Origin: Nodosilinea sp. LEGE 06152
Lineage (GTDB): Bacteria; Cyanobacteriota; Cyanobacteriia; Phormidesmidales; Phormidesmidaceae
Assembly: GCF_015207525.1 (NCBI RefSeq)
Contig: NZ_JADEWR010000022.1
Location: 12,263 to 76,262 of the forward strand
DNA: 64,000 nucleotides
Direction: 5' to 3'
Positions within the stretch are counted from its first letter, which is position 1. The number at the start of each line of letters is the position of its first letter. Made by a program: the position numbers and the translations under genes. The notes beneath the pieces were generated by a model, which made no database searches, had not been told where the DNA came from, and saw only the letters and a list, made by a program, of their open reading frames with translations. Below, piece by piece: positions 16,599 to 25,514 of this stretch.

Positions 16599-16937
16599 AT
16601 GGCGATCGCACGTTGGTCAATTGGTATTGTGCTGGGGGTCTTGCTGTGGCTGGGGCTAGGGCACTACGTTGAAGCCCAGAGCGAGGCCCGCATAGACTCG
16701 CGGTTAAACCGCCTAGAATCTGAGCTTGGACGGCTCAGGTCGCAGGTGAGACAGATAGAATCTCAGTTCTCCATTCCCAGCCGCCCGGCTCCCAATCTGC
16801 CCACCATTACCCCACCCGTGGCTGAGCCTTCCCTCGACGAGCAGTTCGACAACCTGGCCACCCTCGCGATCGAACTGAAGCAGCAGGTCAGGCAGCTTGA
16901 AACTCGAGTCACGCAGCTTGAAAGAGCGGGTTCCTAG
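16599..16937 (+). CDS. Small membrane-anchored coiled-coil protein
   Basis: A 112-residue protein. One N-terminal membrane helix (SIGIVLGVLLWLGLGHYV) is followed by a coiled coil (ARIDSRLNRLESELGRLRSQVRQIESQ), a proline-rich hinge and a second coiled coil near the C-terminus (LAIELKQQVRQLETRVTQLE). The ATG at 16599 is preferred because AAGGAGAAAAT precedes it; the frame is open 14 codons further to a TTG. Function unknown; the layout suggests an oligomeric periplasmic protein. It is divergent from the TPR gene. Confidence 0.7.
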   Translation: MAIARWSIGIVLGVLLWLGLGHYVEAQSEARIDSRLNRLESELGRLRSQVRQIESQFSIPSRPAPNLPTITPPVAEPSLDEQFDNLATLAIELKQQVRQLETRVTQLERAGS

Positions 16938-17143
16938 CCCTAACCGACCGAACTTTGGTGAAAGAGGCTTACGGCTGGATCTTCACTAAATTTGCTGCTG
17001 CTGAGGTCAATGCTCTCACCTCTACAAACCCAGGTTGGCCTATCCAATCGGGGCTTCGCTAGCCAAGACTACTCTTGCCCAAAGTAGCGGTTCGATCGAA
17101 TCAGTGTGGCAAGATAGCATCGGCGTTTGACGGGTACCCCGCT

Positions 17144-18937
17144 GTGATTTGGATTGACTGGGCCATTGTGGCCGTCTATATGGTCTTCAGCCTAGCTTTG
17201 GGTCTGTACCTCTCTCGCAAGGCAGCGGGGGGGCTGGTGGATTTTTTTGTGTCGGGGCGATCGCTGCCCTGGTGGCTGGCGGGCACCAGTATGGCGGCTA
17301 CTACCTTCTCTATCGACACGCCGCTATACATCGCTGGCGTAGTCGGCACCCGAGGCATTGCCGGCAACTGGGAATGGTGGAGCTTTGGCATTGCCCACGT
17401 CGTGATGATCTACGTGTTTGCCCGGCTGTGGCGGCGTTCTGAAATCATCACCGATGCTGAGCTAACGGAGCTGCGCTACGGCGGGGCAACAGCGGCCTGG
17501 CTGCGGGGCATTAAAGCCTTTTTATTTGCGGTGCCGATCAACTGCATTGGCATTGGCTACGCCATGCTGGCCATGGTTAAAGTGATCGACGCCCTGCAAA
17601 TTTGGCAGTCAGTTGGTATTGAACCCGGCGAAAGCTTGAAGCTGCTAAGCGTGGTCGGGGTCAGCGTGCTGGTGCTGATCTATGCCGGGTTTTCAGGGCT
17701 TTGGGGGGTGGTGGCAACTGACTTTTTCCAGTTCTTTTTGGCGCTGCTAGGGGCTGTAATTGTTGCCGTAGCGGCGGTGATTAATCTGGGCGGTATGGGC
17801 AGCCTGATTGACCAGGTGAAGGCCACCGGGGGCACCGATCTACTTGCTTTTGTGCCCCTAGAGCGGGGGGCGGGCGGCTGGTACCAGTGGAGCGAGACCG
17901 CAGGCATTTCTATCAGCACCTTTTTGGCCTACGTGACGCTGCAGTGGTGGGCCTTTCGCCGCAGCGACGGGGGCGGCGAATTTATTCAGCGCCTGGCTGC
18001 TTCTAAAGATGAGGCCGAGGCTGAAAAAGCCGCCTGGTTTTTCAACATTCTGCACTACGTCATTCGCACCTGGCCCTGGGTGGTAGTGGCCCTGGCGGCG
18101 GTGGTCATCTACCCCAATTTAGAAGACCGAGAGCTGGGCTACCCCATGCTGATGCTCGACTTCTTGCCGCCGGTGCTGCTGGGGCTGGTGGTGGCTTCGC
18201 TGATTGCCGCCTTTATGAGCACGGTTTCAACTCTAATTAACTGGGGTGCGTCGTACCTCACCAACGACCTGTATGGGCGGTTTGTGCGCCCCACTGCCAC
18301 CGAAACCGAACTGGTCCTGGCGGGGCGAATCGCCTCAGTGGTGGTGACCGGCCTGGGGGCGATCGCCGCCTTCTACTCCCAGGATGTGGCCACGGTGTTT
18401 CGCCTGGTAATTGCGATCGGTACCGGGCCGGGCCTGGTACTCATTCTGCGCTGGTTCTGGTGGCGCATCAATGCCGCGGCTGAGCTAGCCGCCATGCTAG
18501 CCGGATTTGTGGTGGGTTTGGTAACCAGCGTCGTGCCCATTTTGACGATTACCGACTTTGGCCTGCGGCTGCTAAGCACCACCGCCATCACCACGGTAAT
18601 TTGGGTCGCCGCCATGCTGCTTACCGCCCCTGAAAGTGACGCCACGCTGGATACTTTCTATAGCAAAGTACGCCCCGGCGGCCCCGGCTGGGCTCGCCAG
18701 CGCCAGCGTACCGGCCTTTGGCCTGCTCAAGCCCTGGACCGCGACCTGCTGAGGGCAGGATTTGCCCTACTGCTGCTGCTGGGGGCGATGCTGGGTGTCG
18801 GCGGCTTTTTGCTCTACCAACCCCTCACCGGCTGGTTTTGGCTGCTGATTGCAGTAGCTGGCTGGGTTGGCCTACGACGCATGGGCAAGACCGCGCTGCC
18901 CATGTCAAGGCCGGGGGTAGATGAGCCGCCGGGATGA
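17144..18937 (+). CDS. Sodium/solute symporter family (SSS) transporter
   Basis: A multi-pass inner-membrane protein of about 597 residues with roughly 13-14 hydrophobic helices. The first helix (WAIVAVYMVFSLALGLYLSRK), the conserved loop FFVSGRSLPWWLAGTSMAATTFSIDTPLY and YAGFSGLWGVVATDFFQF mark the SSS family, which couples substrate uptake to sodium. Another conserved motif is FMSTVSTLINWGASYLTNDLY. Substrate is not predictable; this subgroup has relatives annotated as solute symporters without known cargo. The GTG at 17144 gives a family-like N-terminus; the frame is open to a TTG at 17075. Confidence 0.9.
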   Translation: MIWIDWAIVAVYMVFSLALGLYLSRKAAGGLVDFFVSGRSLPWWLAGTSMAATTFSIDTPLYIAGVVGTRGIAGNWEWWSFGIAHVVMIYVFARLWRRSEIITDAELTELRYGGATAAWLRGIKAFLFAVPINCIGIGYAMLAMVKVIDALQIWQSVGIEPGESLKLLSVVGVSVLVLIYAGFSGLWGVVATDFFQFFLALLGAVIVAVAAVINLGGMGSLIDQVKATGGTDLLAFVPLERGAGGWYQWSETAGISISTFLAYVTLQWWAFRRSDGGGEFIQRLAASKDEAEAEKAAWFFNILHYVIRTWPWVVVALAAVVIYPNLEDRELGYPMLMLDFLPPVLLGLVVASLIAAFMSTVSTLINWGASYLTNDLYGRFVRPTATETELVLAGRIASVVVTGLGAIAAFYSQDVATVFRLVIAIGTGPGLVLILRWFWWRINAAAELAAMLAGFVVGLVTSVVPILTITDFGLRLLSTTAITTVIWVAAMLLTAPESDATLDTFYSKVRPGGPGWARQRQRTGLWPAQALDRDLLRAGFALLLLLGAMLGVGGFLLYQPLTGWFWLLIAVAGWVGLRRMGKTALPMSRPGVDEPPG

Positions 18938-19004
18938 TGAGGATACGGGGAGATAAGCGATAAGATGAGAACATCAGTTACATCCCTTCACACGCGATCG
19001 CCCT

Positions 19005-19235
19005 ATGTCGTTTTTCCGGTCTTATATTGCCCCTCTGCTAATTGTGCTGATTTTTGCGGTGGCGATGCTGGCGGTGAGCGCCCGTATCTTTTTACCCAGC
19101 GACATGATGGCCCCCGCGCCGATTGAAGAACCCATATCAGCGGCAAATGCTGCACCAATAGCCCAAACCGATGGGATGTTGCCAGAGTTATCAGAGCTGA
19201 TTCACGGTCCTGAGAGCGATCGCGTTGCCGGTTAA
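19005..19235 (+). CDS. Hypothetical small membrane protein
   Basis: A 76-residue protein. One N-terminal membrane segment (YIAPLLIVLIFAVAMLAVSARIF) is followed by a Pro/Ala/Glu-rich tail. It follows the symporter by 67 bp on the same strand and might be co-transcribed. No recognised family. A stem-loop lies about 47 bp downstream. Confidence 0.5.
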   Translation: MSFFRSYIAPLLIVLIFAVAMLAVSARIFLPSDMMAPAPIEEPISAANAAPIAQTDGMLPELSELIHGPESDRVAG

Positions 19236-19979
19236 TCTGGCGCGGCAGGCTGTCTTCAAATTGTTACTAATTCAGCTAAAAGGAACCCCCTGGCAGACAT
19301 GTTTACCAGGGGGTTCTAAACGTAGACTTTATGTAACCTTTTGCCTGTAACTCAACATATTGCCAGGAATAGAATGCCAACAGTAAATGGCTTGGGCAAG
19401 ATGTTTTTGAAAGCGATTCGGAGACAGCAGCACTTTGACTGATTAACTTGAGAGTTTTCCTCAAGAAAGTTCCGATTAAATAGAGATGTTCAAATGCCGT
19501 CGTAAAGAAACCATCGCGTGGGGTTTATAGCGTCTCTGGGCATTTCTTACAGAGCTCTCTATCAGTTACAGAGAGGAAATATCAACAACCAAGTAAAGTG
19601 CTGCTGGTATTTGACGAAATAGATTCAGACGTTAACTCGATAACGTACCTCCTATTTAAAAGGACTGAACTATTTGATCTGTCAGGGGAAGCAATCAGGT
19701 TTTGGTGTCAGGTGATTCACTTCCTTATCTATTAAGATACTCCCCGAGCTTAGGCATGGCTAGTGATGATACCAAAGTTTATGGTTTGGTTAATGGCTGC
19801 TCTCATAGCTTTGGAAAAACCAGAATTTCAACTCTGCCTGGAACAGCCGGAACGCCTGTAGACAGGGCAGTGGAAGCAATGCTGCGGGTACGTTCAGACG
19901 CTACTATTGATAGGCGGCTATCTCAGTGGAGGTAGCCTGTTGGTTTAAGGCAATGGCCCAAGGGTAAGGAGCGATCGCA
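19236..19979. other. Gene-poor stretch upstream of leuD with several small hairpins
   Basis: About 740 bp with no convincing gene. It holds a stem-loop at 19283-19316 and three small hairpins: TTGAG/CTCAA near 19449-19466, CTCTCT/AGAGAG near 19554-19577, and CGTTA/TAACG near 19630-19645. A frame at 19702-19935 (77 residues, or 60 from the ATG at 19756) contains DRAVEAMLRVRSDATIDRRL but no known motif; I cannot say whether it is coding. The stretch may include a leuD leader. Confidence 0.35.
19283..19316. terminator. Strong stem-loop downstream of the 76-residue gene
   Basis: Perfect 11-bp arms GAACCCCCTGG (19283-19293) and CCAGGGGGTTC (19306-19316). The T-run (CCTTTTAGC) follows only on the minus strand; in the plus direction TAAACG follows. 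It may still end plus-strand transcripts weakly. Confidence 0.55.
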
Positions 19980-20567
19980 GTGACGCAGATAGAACAGATC
20001 ACGGGAACCGGCATTTCTCTACGAGGAAACGACATCGACACCGATCGCATTATCCCGGCTCGATTTCTCAAATGCGTCACCTTTGACGGGTTAGGCGAGC
20101 AGGTGTTTGCCGACGACCGCGCCGCCTTAGAGGGCAGCCACCCCTTTGACCAGCCCCAGTACCAGAGCGCGACGATTTTAGTGGTGAACCGCAACTTTGG
20201 CTGCGGCTCTTCGCGGGAGCACGCTCCCCAGGCGATCGCCCGCTGGGGCATCAAAGCTGTGCTGGGCGAAAGCTTTGCCGAGATCTTTTTTGGCAACTGT
20301 GTTGCGATCGGCATTCCCTGCCTGACGGGCACCTCAGAGGTAGTGGGGCAGGTGCAGGCCGCCCTAGAAGCTGATCCAACCGCCGCAATCACCCTTGATC
20401 TGGTCTCGCAAACTGTACAGTTTGGCGCTAGAACCGAGACCGTAGCCATGCCTGAGGGTGTGCGTCAGGCCTTTTTGGCGGGCACCTGGGATGCCTGCGG
20501 CCAGCTGGTGGCCAACGCTGAAGCCATTCGCGCCACAGCGGCTCAGCTGCCCTACGTGGCCTGGTAA
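19980..20567 (+). CDS. leuD: 3-isopropylmalate dehydratase small subunit
   Basis: The small subunit of isopropylmalate isomerase, which converts 2-isopropylmalate to 3-isopropylmalate in leucine synthesis together with LeuC and its 4Fe-4S cluster. Conserved: GNDIDTDRIIPARFLK, NFGCGSSREHAPQAI and ESFAEIFFGNCVAIGIPCL. 195 residues is the normal length. The start is GTG at 19980, with AAGGA just upstream; a HIP1 site (GCGATCGC, 19971-19978) fills the spacer between them. leuC is not in this window, so the subunits are unlinked here, as is common in cyanobacteria. Confidence 0.96.
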   Translation: MTQIEQITGTGISLRGNDIDTDRIIPARFLKCVTFDGLGEQVFADDRAALEGSHPFDQPQYQSATILVVNRNFGCGSSREHAPQAIARWGIKAVLGESFAEIFFGNCVAIGIPCLTGTSEVVGQVQAALEADPTAAITLDLVSQTVQFGARTETVAMPEGVRQAFLAGTWDACGQLVANAEAIRATAAQLPYVAW

Positions 20568-20726
20568 TCGAAACACCTGACTAGAACCACAAACTACCCA
20601 AATCAAAAATTGCGGGTGCACGCCACCCGCGCCATACCGCCCATAGATTTGCAACGGCCTGTCGATCTTGCCGCCAAAATAGGCACTCTCTAGGGAGATC
20701 CCTCACCCCCGGCGCGGGCTGCTGCT

Positions 20727-22349
20727 ATGGTTTCATCCGCTGTGCGATCGCTTACTCCCTGGTTGCCGTTAGAATCGGCGGCGCTGCCGGGCGCAACAGC
20801 CTCTACCCTGAGCAATACGGTGTGTCGTATGGCTTCTCTGGCGATGGAGCAGCCCGCCCTAGAGCAGGTACCGGCGGTAGCGGCGGCGCTAGAACGGCTG
20901 GTGGAGCAGAGTATGGCGCTGCGATCGCCCACAGGCGGTTGGCCCACTAACCTTCCCCAAACCCCAGAGAACCTCGGCGCTTACCTGAGCGAGGAAACCT
21001 GGGAACTCCTAGACGCCCTAGAGGCTGCCCAATCGGCTTCCCCACCAGCGACAGCGCCCGGTCTCATCCCCATCACCGTTCTGGTGCCCCACCTGCTGTG
21101 GATGCTGGCCAGCGGCGGCTACGAGGTCATGCGCCTAATTGAAGGGGTCCAGGCCAGCGTTGCTGGTCCGGATGGCCAAGGGGCAGCACACATTGTGCGT
21201 CTGGTGCCAGTGCTGATGCTCACTACCGAAGAAGCCCGCTACGCCCTCGATCTGGTTACCCAGAGCGACCCGGTGCCCTCCCTTCACCTGGCTGAGACGA
21301 CTGACCTGCGCCTGCTAGACAATGACCTAGACAATCGCTCCTGGCGCTGTCAAGATCTGCTGGAGCAAGTGGCCCAGATCCTCAGCTATGCCCAGCCAGG
21401 CCTGGCTCCTTTACTGGGCGATCGCTGCTCTGTCGAAGCCCTGCGGCCCTTTCAGCCCTGGCAGCCCGCTACCCTCAGCCTGCACCTCCACCTGGCCCAA
21501 ATGGCGGCCCCATCGCAACCGCGTCCCTCAAGTAGCCCCGTGGCCACTCCCAACGCGCTCTACCTGCCGCCAGACGAGACGCAACGTTCTAGAGCTGAGG
21601 CAGGCTTCACCCTCGACGATTTTGCCAGCACGCTAATCGAAGACCCTGGTGATGCTACGGCAGGGGTGTTAGGCAACTGGCTAACATTTACCGATGAAAG
21701 TTGGATTCAGACCTTTCTAAGCACCTACGCCCAGCGCGCGATCGCCCAAAACTTGCTCCAAATAGCGCTAGCTGGCAGCGCTACGTCAGAGCAGCTGCGC
21801 CAGCGCGAAGCCTTCTGCAACCTCATTACCTACACCGCCACCGACCTGGTGCAGGGGGCCAATGGCCTGTTTAAACACACCTTTGTGCACGAGCCGGTGC
21901 TGGTCGCCGACCTGTGGCCCCGGCTGCGCTGGTACCTGGCCCAAAGTTCAGAACGCGTGATGCAGTTAATGGGTGGAGTCTCGGCCCAGGTGCTACCCCC
22001 CGGCCTGGGCTGGCAGCAGGGCAGCCTCTACCTGCGCCCGCTGATGCAGCTGACAACTCCTCACCGCAGCTGGATTCTCGACCTAAGCCGAGGGCGACTG
22101 CTGCCCACCAGCCCCCTGGCCCTACCCACCGATGCCGCCGTAGACATAGCCGACGCCCCCTGGCGCAATCCGCTTACCGTGGCCGATCTAGACGCCCTCA
22201 TCGATCGCGACCTGGGCACCTCTACCCCAGCCATTGCCGCTATGCGCCAAGGCACCCCCATTCACCTGCACAGGCTCGATGCCGACTCCGGCTGCCAGGC
22301 GGGCCAGCTCACTCTAGACTGGTGTTTCACCCTACAAACCACTCTGTAA
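20727..22349 (+). CDS. Unrecognised 540-residue protein
   Basis: A long, well-formed gene that I cannot assign. It is rich in Ala, Leu and Gln, with no signal peptide or clear membrane segment. Near residue 88 the segment LSEETWELLDALEAA resembles the acidic helix of MazG-like proteins, but no full domain is seen. Other regular parts are helical: HLLWMLASGGYEVMRLIEG, CQDLLEQVAQILSYAQPGL and LVADLWPRLRWYLAQSSERV. A Pro/Ser-rich break lies near residues 265-280. It sits 159 bp after leuD and about 155 bp before a GvpL/F-family gene on the same strand, so a shared function with the latter is possible but unproven. Confidence 0.75.
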   Translation: MVSSAVRSLTPWLPLESAALPGATASTLSNTVCRMASLAMEQPALEQVPAVAAALERLVEQSMALRSPTGGWPTNLPQTPENLGAYLSEETWELLDALEAAQSASPPATAPGLIPITVLVPHLLWMLASGGYEVMRLIEGVQASVAGPDGQGAAHIVRLVPVLMLTTEEARYALDLVTQSDPVPSLHLAETTDLRLLDNDLDNRSWRCQDLLEQVAQILSYAQPGLAPLLGDRCSVEALRPFQPWQPATLSLHLHLAQMAAPSQPRPSSSPVATPNALYLPPDETQRSRAEAGFTLDDFASTLIEDPGDATAGVLGNWLTFTDESWIQTFLSTYAQRAIAQNLLQIALAGSATSEQLRQREAFCNLITYTATDLVQGANGLFKHTFVHEPVLVADLWPRLRWYLAQSSERVMQLMGGVSAQVLPPGLGWQQGSLYLRPLMQLTTPHRSWILDLSRGRLLPTSPLALPTDAAVDIADAPWRNPLTVADLDALIDRDLGTSTPAIAAMRQGTPIHLHRLDADSGCQAGQLTLDWCFTLQTTL

Positions 22350-22504
22350 AAAGTCTGTCAATGCCGTCTGTCAGCAGGGTCGCTCAAAACAATCCCTTCC
22401 CAGTAACACGGTGGTTGTAGCGGTTGCAAGGCCGTAAGTTTTATGGCGTTTTTACGGGATATCGTTCCGCGGCAAAGCTTAGATCGCCTAGAGTGAGATC
22501 GAAC

Positions 22505-23224
22505 GTGGCGCATCCAAAGGCGTTTGATATCGTGTCTTCAGAGCTGACTCCAGGGCCTATCTACCTCTACAGCATTTGCCCCCGACCGCAGCAGCCCCTA
22601 ACGCTACCCCTGGGGCTAGCCGAGCCTACCCAGCTGATTGCCGTCAACAACATTGCCGCCGTAGTCGAAACCGGCGTTGACCTAGAAACTCTGCAAACCG
22701 ACGAGCCACGCCTGTTAAATGCCGTGCTCAGCCACGATCGCGTTATCTGTGAGCTGTTTCAAACCACGCCGTTGCTGCCCCTGCGGTTTGGCACTCAGAT
22801 TGCCTCCCTCGACCATCTCAAGGCCCACCTGGCAACCCAGGGTGCAGACTACGCCGCTAAGCTTGAAACCCTGGCTCCAAAAGCTGAGTACCAGCTCAAG
22901 CTGATTGCCCAAACGGTTGAGCTACCGCCCGTGACCGCAGGCCTAACCGGGCGCGACTACTTTTTGGCCAAAAAGCAGCGCATTCAAGACCAAACCACCA
23001 GCCAAGAACAGCAGCAGGCCGAACTCAGCCAGGTGCTCGACCACATCTACAGCGCCTATAGCGACTGTGTTGAAGCCGAAGGCCCCGCCGGGGAAGCCCG
23101 CGTCTACATCCTGGTCGATCGCGGAGATGAAACGCTATCGCAGCGGGTGGAGGAGTGGCGATCGCAGACCCCCCACTGGAGCCTCGTTCTCAGTGAGCCG
23201 CTCCCCCCGTACCACTTTGTCTAG
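22505..23224 (+). CDS. GvpL/GvpF-family gas vesicle protein, orphan
   Basis: About 239 residues from the GTG at 22505 (the frame is open to a TTG at 22424). GvpL/F family features: PIYLYSICP at the N-terminus, LLNAVLSHDRVICELFQTTPLLPLRFGT in the first half, LTGRDYFLAKKQ in the middle and ARVYILVDRGDE near the end. In gas-vesicle clusters these are accessory proteins at the vesicle or its assembly intermediates. No gvpA, gvpC, gvpN or gvpK is seen in this window, so the protein is either from an unlinked cluster or has another role. It ends inside an inverted repeat shared with the convergent amt gene. Confidence 0.85.
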   Translation: MAHPKAFDIVSSELTPGPIYLYSICPRPQQPLTLPLGLAEPTQLIAVNNIAAVVETGVDLETLQTDEPRLLNAVLSHDRVICELFQTTPLLPLRFGTQIASLDHLKAHLATQGADYAAKLETLAPKAEYQLKLIAQTVELPPVTAGLTGRDYFLAKKQRIQDQTTSQEQQQAELSQVLDHIYSAYSDCVEAEGPAGEARVYILVDRGDETLSQRVEEWRSQTPHWSLVLSEPLPPYHFV

Positions 23225-23301
23225 CGATTTTGGGTTTAGATTTTAGATTTTTTGAGGCCCACCCCAATCCAAAAGCCAAAATCGCAAACCCAAAATCGCT
23301 A
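23222..23301. repeat. Inverted repeat spanning two convergent stop codons
   Basis: Perfect 16-bp arms: TAGCGATTTTGGGTTT at 23222-23237 and its inverse at 23286-23301. The left arm begins with the TAG stop of the GvpL/F gene; the right arm ends with the TAG stop of amt on the other strand. Inner AGATTTTAGATTTT and AAAAGCCAAAATCG are further imperfect repeats. It probably works as a bidirectional terminator. Confidence 0.75.
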
Positions 23302-24786
23302 CGGCCCGACCTGAAACTCTGGATACGCCTCCATCGCGTGCTCGCCCAGGTCAAGGCCTTGAATTTCTTCGGCTTCAGAAACCCGAATGCCCACCGTGGC
23401 CCGCAGAGCCAGCCAGCACACCAGGCTAAAGGTCACCGTAAACGCCCCTACCACGACAATGCCCAACAGCTGCACCAACACCTGCTGAATGCCGCCGCCC
23501 ATCAACAACCCAGCCAGGGGGCCAGACTCCTGGTCATACCAGGGAAAAACGCCAGGGGTAACGCTAAACAAGCCCAGGGCCAGAGTGCCCCACAGGCCGC
23601 ACACCAGGTGCACCGAAACCGCCCCCACCGGATCGTCAATTTTGAGCCCGTCTAGTAGCGTGACCGAGAACACCACAATAACGCCTCCCACCAGGCCAAT
23701 GAGCGCTGCGCTTCCCAAGGTCACGTAGGCACAGGATGCGGTCACCGATACTAACCCCGCCAGCACGCCGTTGATAATCATCGACAGGTCGGGCTTGCTG
23801 AGATAGATCCAGGAGGTGACGGTAGCCGCTAGCCCTCCCAGGGCAGCCGCAATATTAGTTGTCACCACAATGTGGCTAATGGCAAAGGGATCGGCGGCCA
23901 TTGTAGATCCGGGGTTAAAGCCAAACCAGCCCAGCCACAGAATGAGACAGCCCAGAGCCGAAATACTCAGGTTGTGCCCCGGCATCGCCACTGGGCGTGC
24001 CTGAAAACGGCCTCGTCGCGGCCCCAGCAAGATTGCCCCAATCAGCGCCGCCCAGCCGCCCACGGAATGCACGACCGTCGACCCGGCAAAGTCGTAGAAA
24101 CCCAGGTTAGACAGCATCCCGTCGCCCCAGATCCAGTGGCCTGTGATCGGGTAGGAGATGCCCACCAGCAGCAGGCTAAAGATGAAGAAGGCCAGAAACT
24201 TAATTCGCTCGGCCACTGCCCCAGAGACAATAGTAGCCGCCGTACCCGCAAAGGCGAGCTGAAAGAAAAATTTAGCGTTTAAGGGCACTCCAGCCCAGCT
24301 CAGAGCATTAAAGGTGCCCCGATAGGCTTCACCAACGGCAGGGCTATTGTCGGCTCCCTGCAGCAAAAACCCCGAAAGACCAAACAGGGGATTGCCGTTA
24401 CCAAACATGAGGCCGAAGCCCATTACCCAAAACGCTAGGGTCGAAAGGCCAAACACAATCAGGTTTTTGGCCAGCAGGTTGACGGCATTTTTGCTGCGGC
24501 AAAAACCGGTTTCGAGCATACAAAAACCAGCGTTCATAAAGAACACTAGAAACCCGGCTACCAGTACCCACACCGTATCTAGGGCGACTTGAAGGTCAGT
24601 GGTGCTAACCCCCTGGGCCAGAGCAGCCGGGCAAAGCATTAATAAATTACCCAATGTTAGCCAGGGCACATAGCGCCATCGCCCTCCCGGCTTTCCCAGC
24701 GGATGCAGTGGTTGTTTCAAGGCCCATTCCTGCGGCTGCAGCATAACTCGACGTGTCTCCCAATCGGCTTTCTCTAATAAGCCCAT
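23299..24786 (-). CDS. amt: Ammonium transporter (Amt/MEP/Rh family)
   Basis: A 495-residue inner-membrane trimer subunit that conducts ammonium. After an N-terminal extension with a signal-like hydrophobic segment (LTLGNLLMLCPAALA), 11 helices follow. Family motifs: WVLVAGFLVFFMNAGFCMLE, DFAGSTVVHSVGGWAALIGA (first pore His), FNPGSTMAA and VSVHLVCGLWGTLALG (second pore His). The C-terminal tail (VSEAEEIQGLDLGEHAMEAY) is the segment through which PII (GlnK/GlnB) proteins regulate Amt. No NtcA box (GTAN8TAC) is visible just upstream. Confidence 0.95.
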   Translation of the reverse strand: MGLLEKADWETRRVMLQPQEWALKQPLHPLGKPGGRWRYVPWLTLGNLLMLCPAALAQGVSTTDLQVALDTVWVLVAGFLVFFMNAGFCMLETGFCRSKNAVNLLAKNLIVFGLSTLAFWVMGFGLMFGNGNPLFGLSGFLLQGADNSPAVGEAYRGTFNALSWAGVPLNAKFFFQLAFAGTAATIVSGAVAERIKFLAFFIFSLLLVGISYPITGHWIWGDGMLSNLGFYDFAGSTVVHSVGGWAALIGAILLGPRRGRFQARPVAMPGHNLSISALGCLILWLGWFGFNPGSTMAADPFAISHIVVTTNIAAALGGLAATVTSWIYLSKPDLSMIINGVLAGLVSVTASCAYVTLGSAALIGLVGGVIVVFSVTLLDGLKIDDPVGAVSVHLVCGLWGTLALGLFSVTPGVFPWYDQESGPLAGLLMGGGIQQVLVQLLGIVVVGAFTVTFSLVCWLALRATVGIRVSEAEEIQGLDLGEHAMEAYPEFQVGP

Positions 24787-24862
24787 AGGTTGCCACGAAT
24801 TACTGTTAGTGGTGCAAGTTTTTATACCGCTGTCAGCCTCGCCGAAGAAACGCGGGCCTGAT

Positions 24863-25435
24863 TCACAGGACCGTACCTTTAGGCGATAGCAGCTTAGCCG
24901 TAGTCAGGCTCAATCCCGGAAACTGAGGAGAACGCAGTAGTGCCTCTCCTTGCAACTCCTGAGCTTCGTATAGGCCATCCACCAGCGTCAGCACTGTCAC
25001 CACAGCCTTGGCCGGGTCAACAATCCAATACTCTGGAATGCCCCGAGCCGCATACTCCGATCGCTTGTAGCGGTAGTCTCGGTCTTCATTGACTTTGCCG
25101 GGCGAAACCACCTCAACCACCAACAGAGGCGATGGCATGTCTTCAGTAATCGTGCTGCGACCCGTGTCTTCTAACAAGGCCGCCAAGTCTTCGCCCAACA
25201 CCAGCAAATCTGGAATCCGCACTCGTCCAGATACCACAATTTCGGTATCCATTCGGCGCAACCAGTGCAAGGGCAAGACTTGCAAGAGCTGTTGCAACAG
25301 AAATAATGAGACCAAAACATTTCGCGAACTCTCGGGCGGCATCTCGATCACGTCCCCATCCACAAATTCGCAACGGGCATCTGAGTCTGTTTCCAGACTT
25401 AAGAAATCCGCCAGAGAGAGCTTAGTAGCAACCAT
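24863..25435 (-). CDS. Uma2-family (DUF820) putative endonuclease
   Basis: A 190-residue protein of the PD-(D/E)XK-like Uma2 family, present in many copies in cyanobacteria. Visible: LSLADFLSL N-terminus, RIPDLLVLGEDL (acidic residue), LLVVEVVSPGKVNEDRDYRYKRSEYAARGIPEYWIVDP (Glu and Lys of the nuclease core), given here as separate motifs VEVVSPG, DRDYRYKRSEY and GIPEYWIVDP. The biological role of the family is not settled. A copy of a 22-bp palindromic repeat lies 19 bp upstream of its start, in the gap to aspS. A second Uma2 gene lies at 39955-40548. Confidence 0.88.
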   Translation of the reverse strand: MVATKLSLADFLSLETDSDARCEFVDGDVIEMPPESSRNVLVSLFLLQQLLQVLPLHWLRRMDTEIVVSGRVRIPDLLVLGEDLAALLEDTGRSTITEDMPSPLLVVEVVSPGKVNEDRDYRYKRSEYAARGIPEYWIVDPAKAVVTVLTLVDGLYEAQELQGEALLRSPQFPGLSLTTAKLLSPKGTVL

Positions 25436-25453
25436 CGATAACCCCAGGCAACC

Positions 25454-25475
25454 GTAGGGTGGGCACTGCCCACCA
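25454..25475. repeat. 22-bp palindromic repeat, copy 1
   Basis: Contains the core GGTGGGCAGTGCCCACC (read on minus), with 8-bp arms around one base, plus flanking CTAC. The same 22 bp, inverted, occur at 43650-43671. Confidence 0.8.
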
Positions 25476-25514
25476 GGATAGAATCAGCCGATAGCCGATT
25501 CCCTAACCCCAATT

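Noticed and set aside
19971..19978. HIP1 (GCGATCGC) as a special operator before leuD
   Set aside because: HIP1 occurs all over this window, so one copy before leuD is expected by chance.
24786..24862. NtcA box upstream of amt
   Set aside because: No GTAN8TAC was found in the 76 bp before the start.
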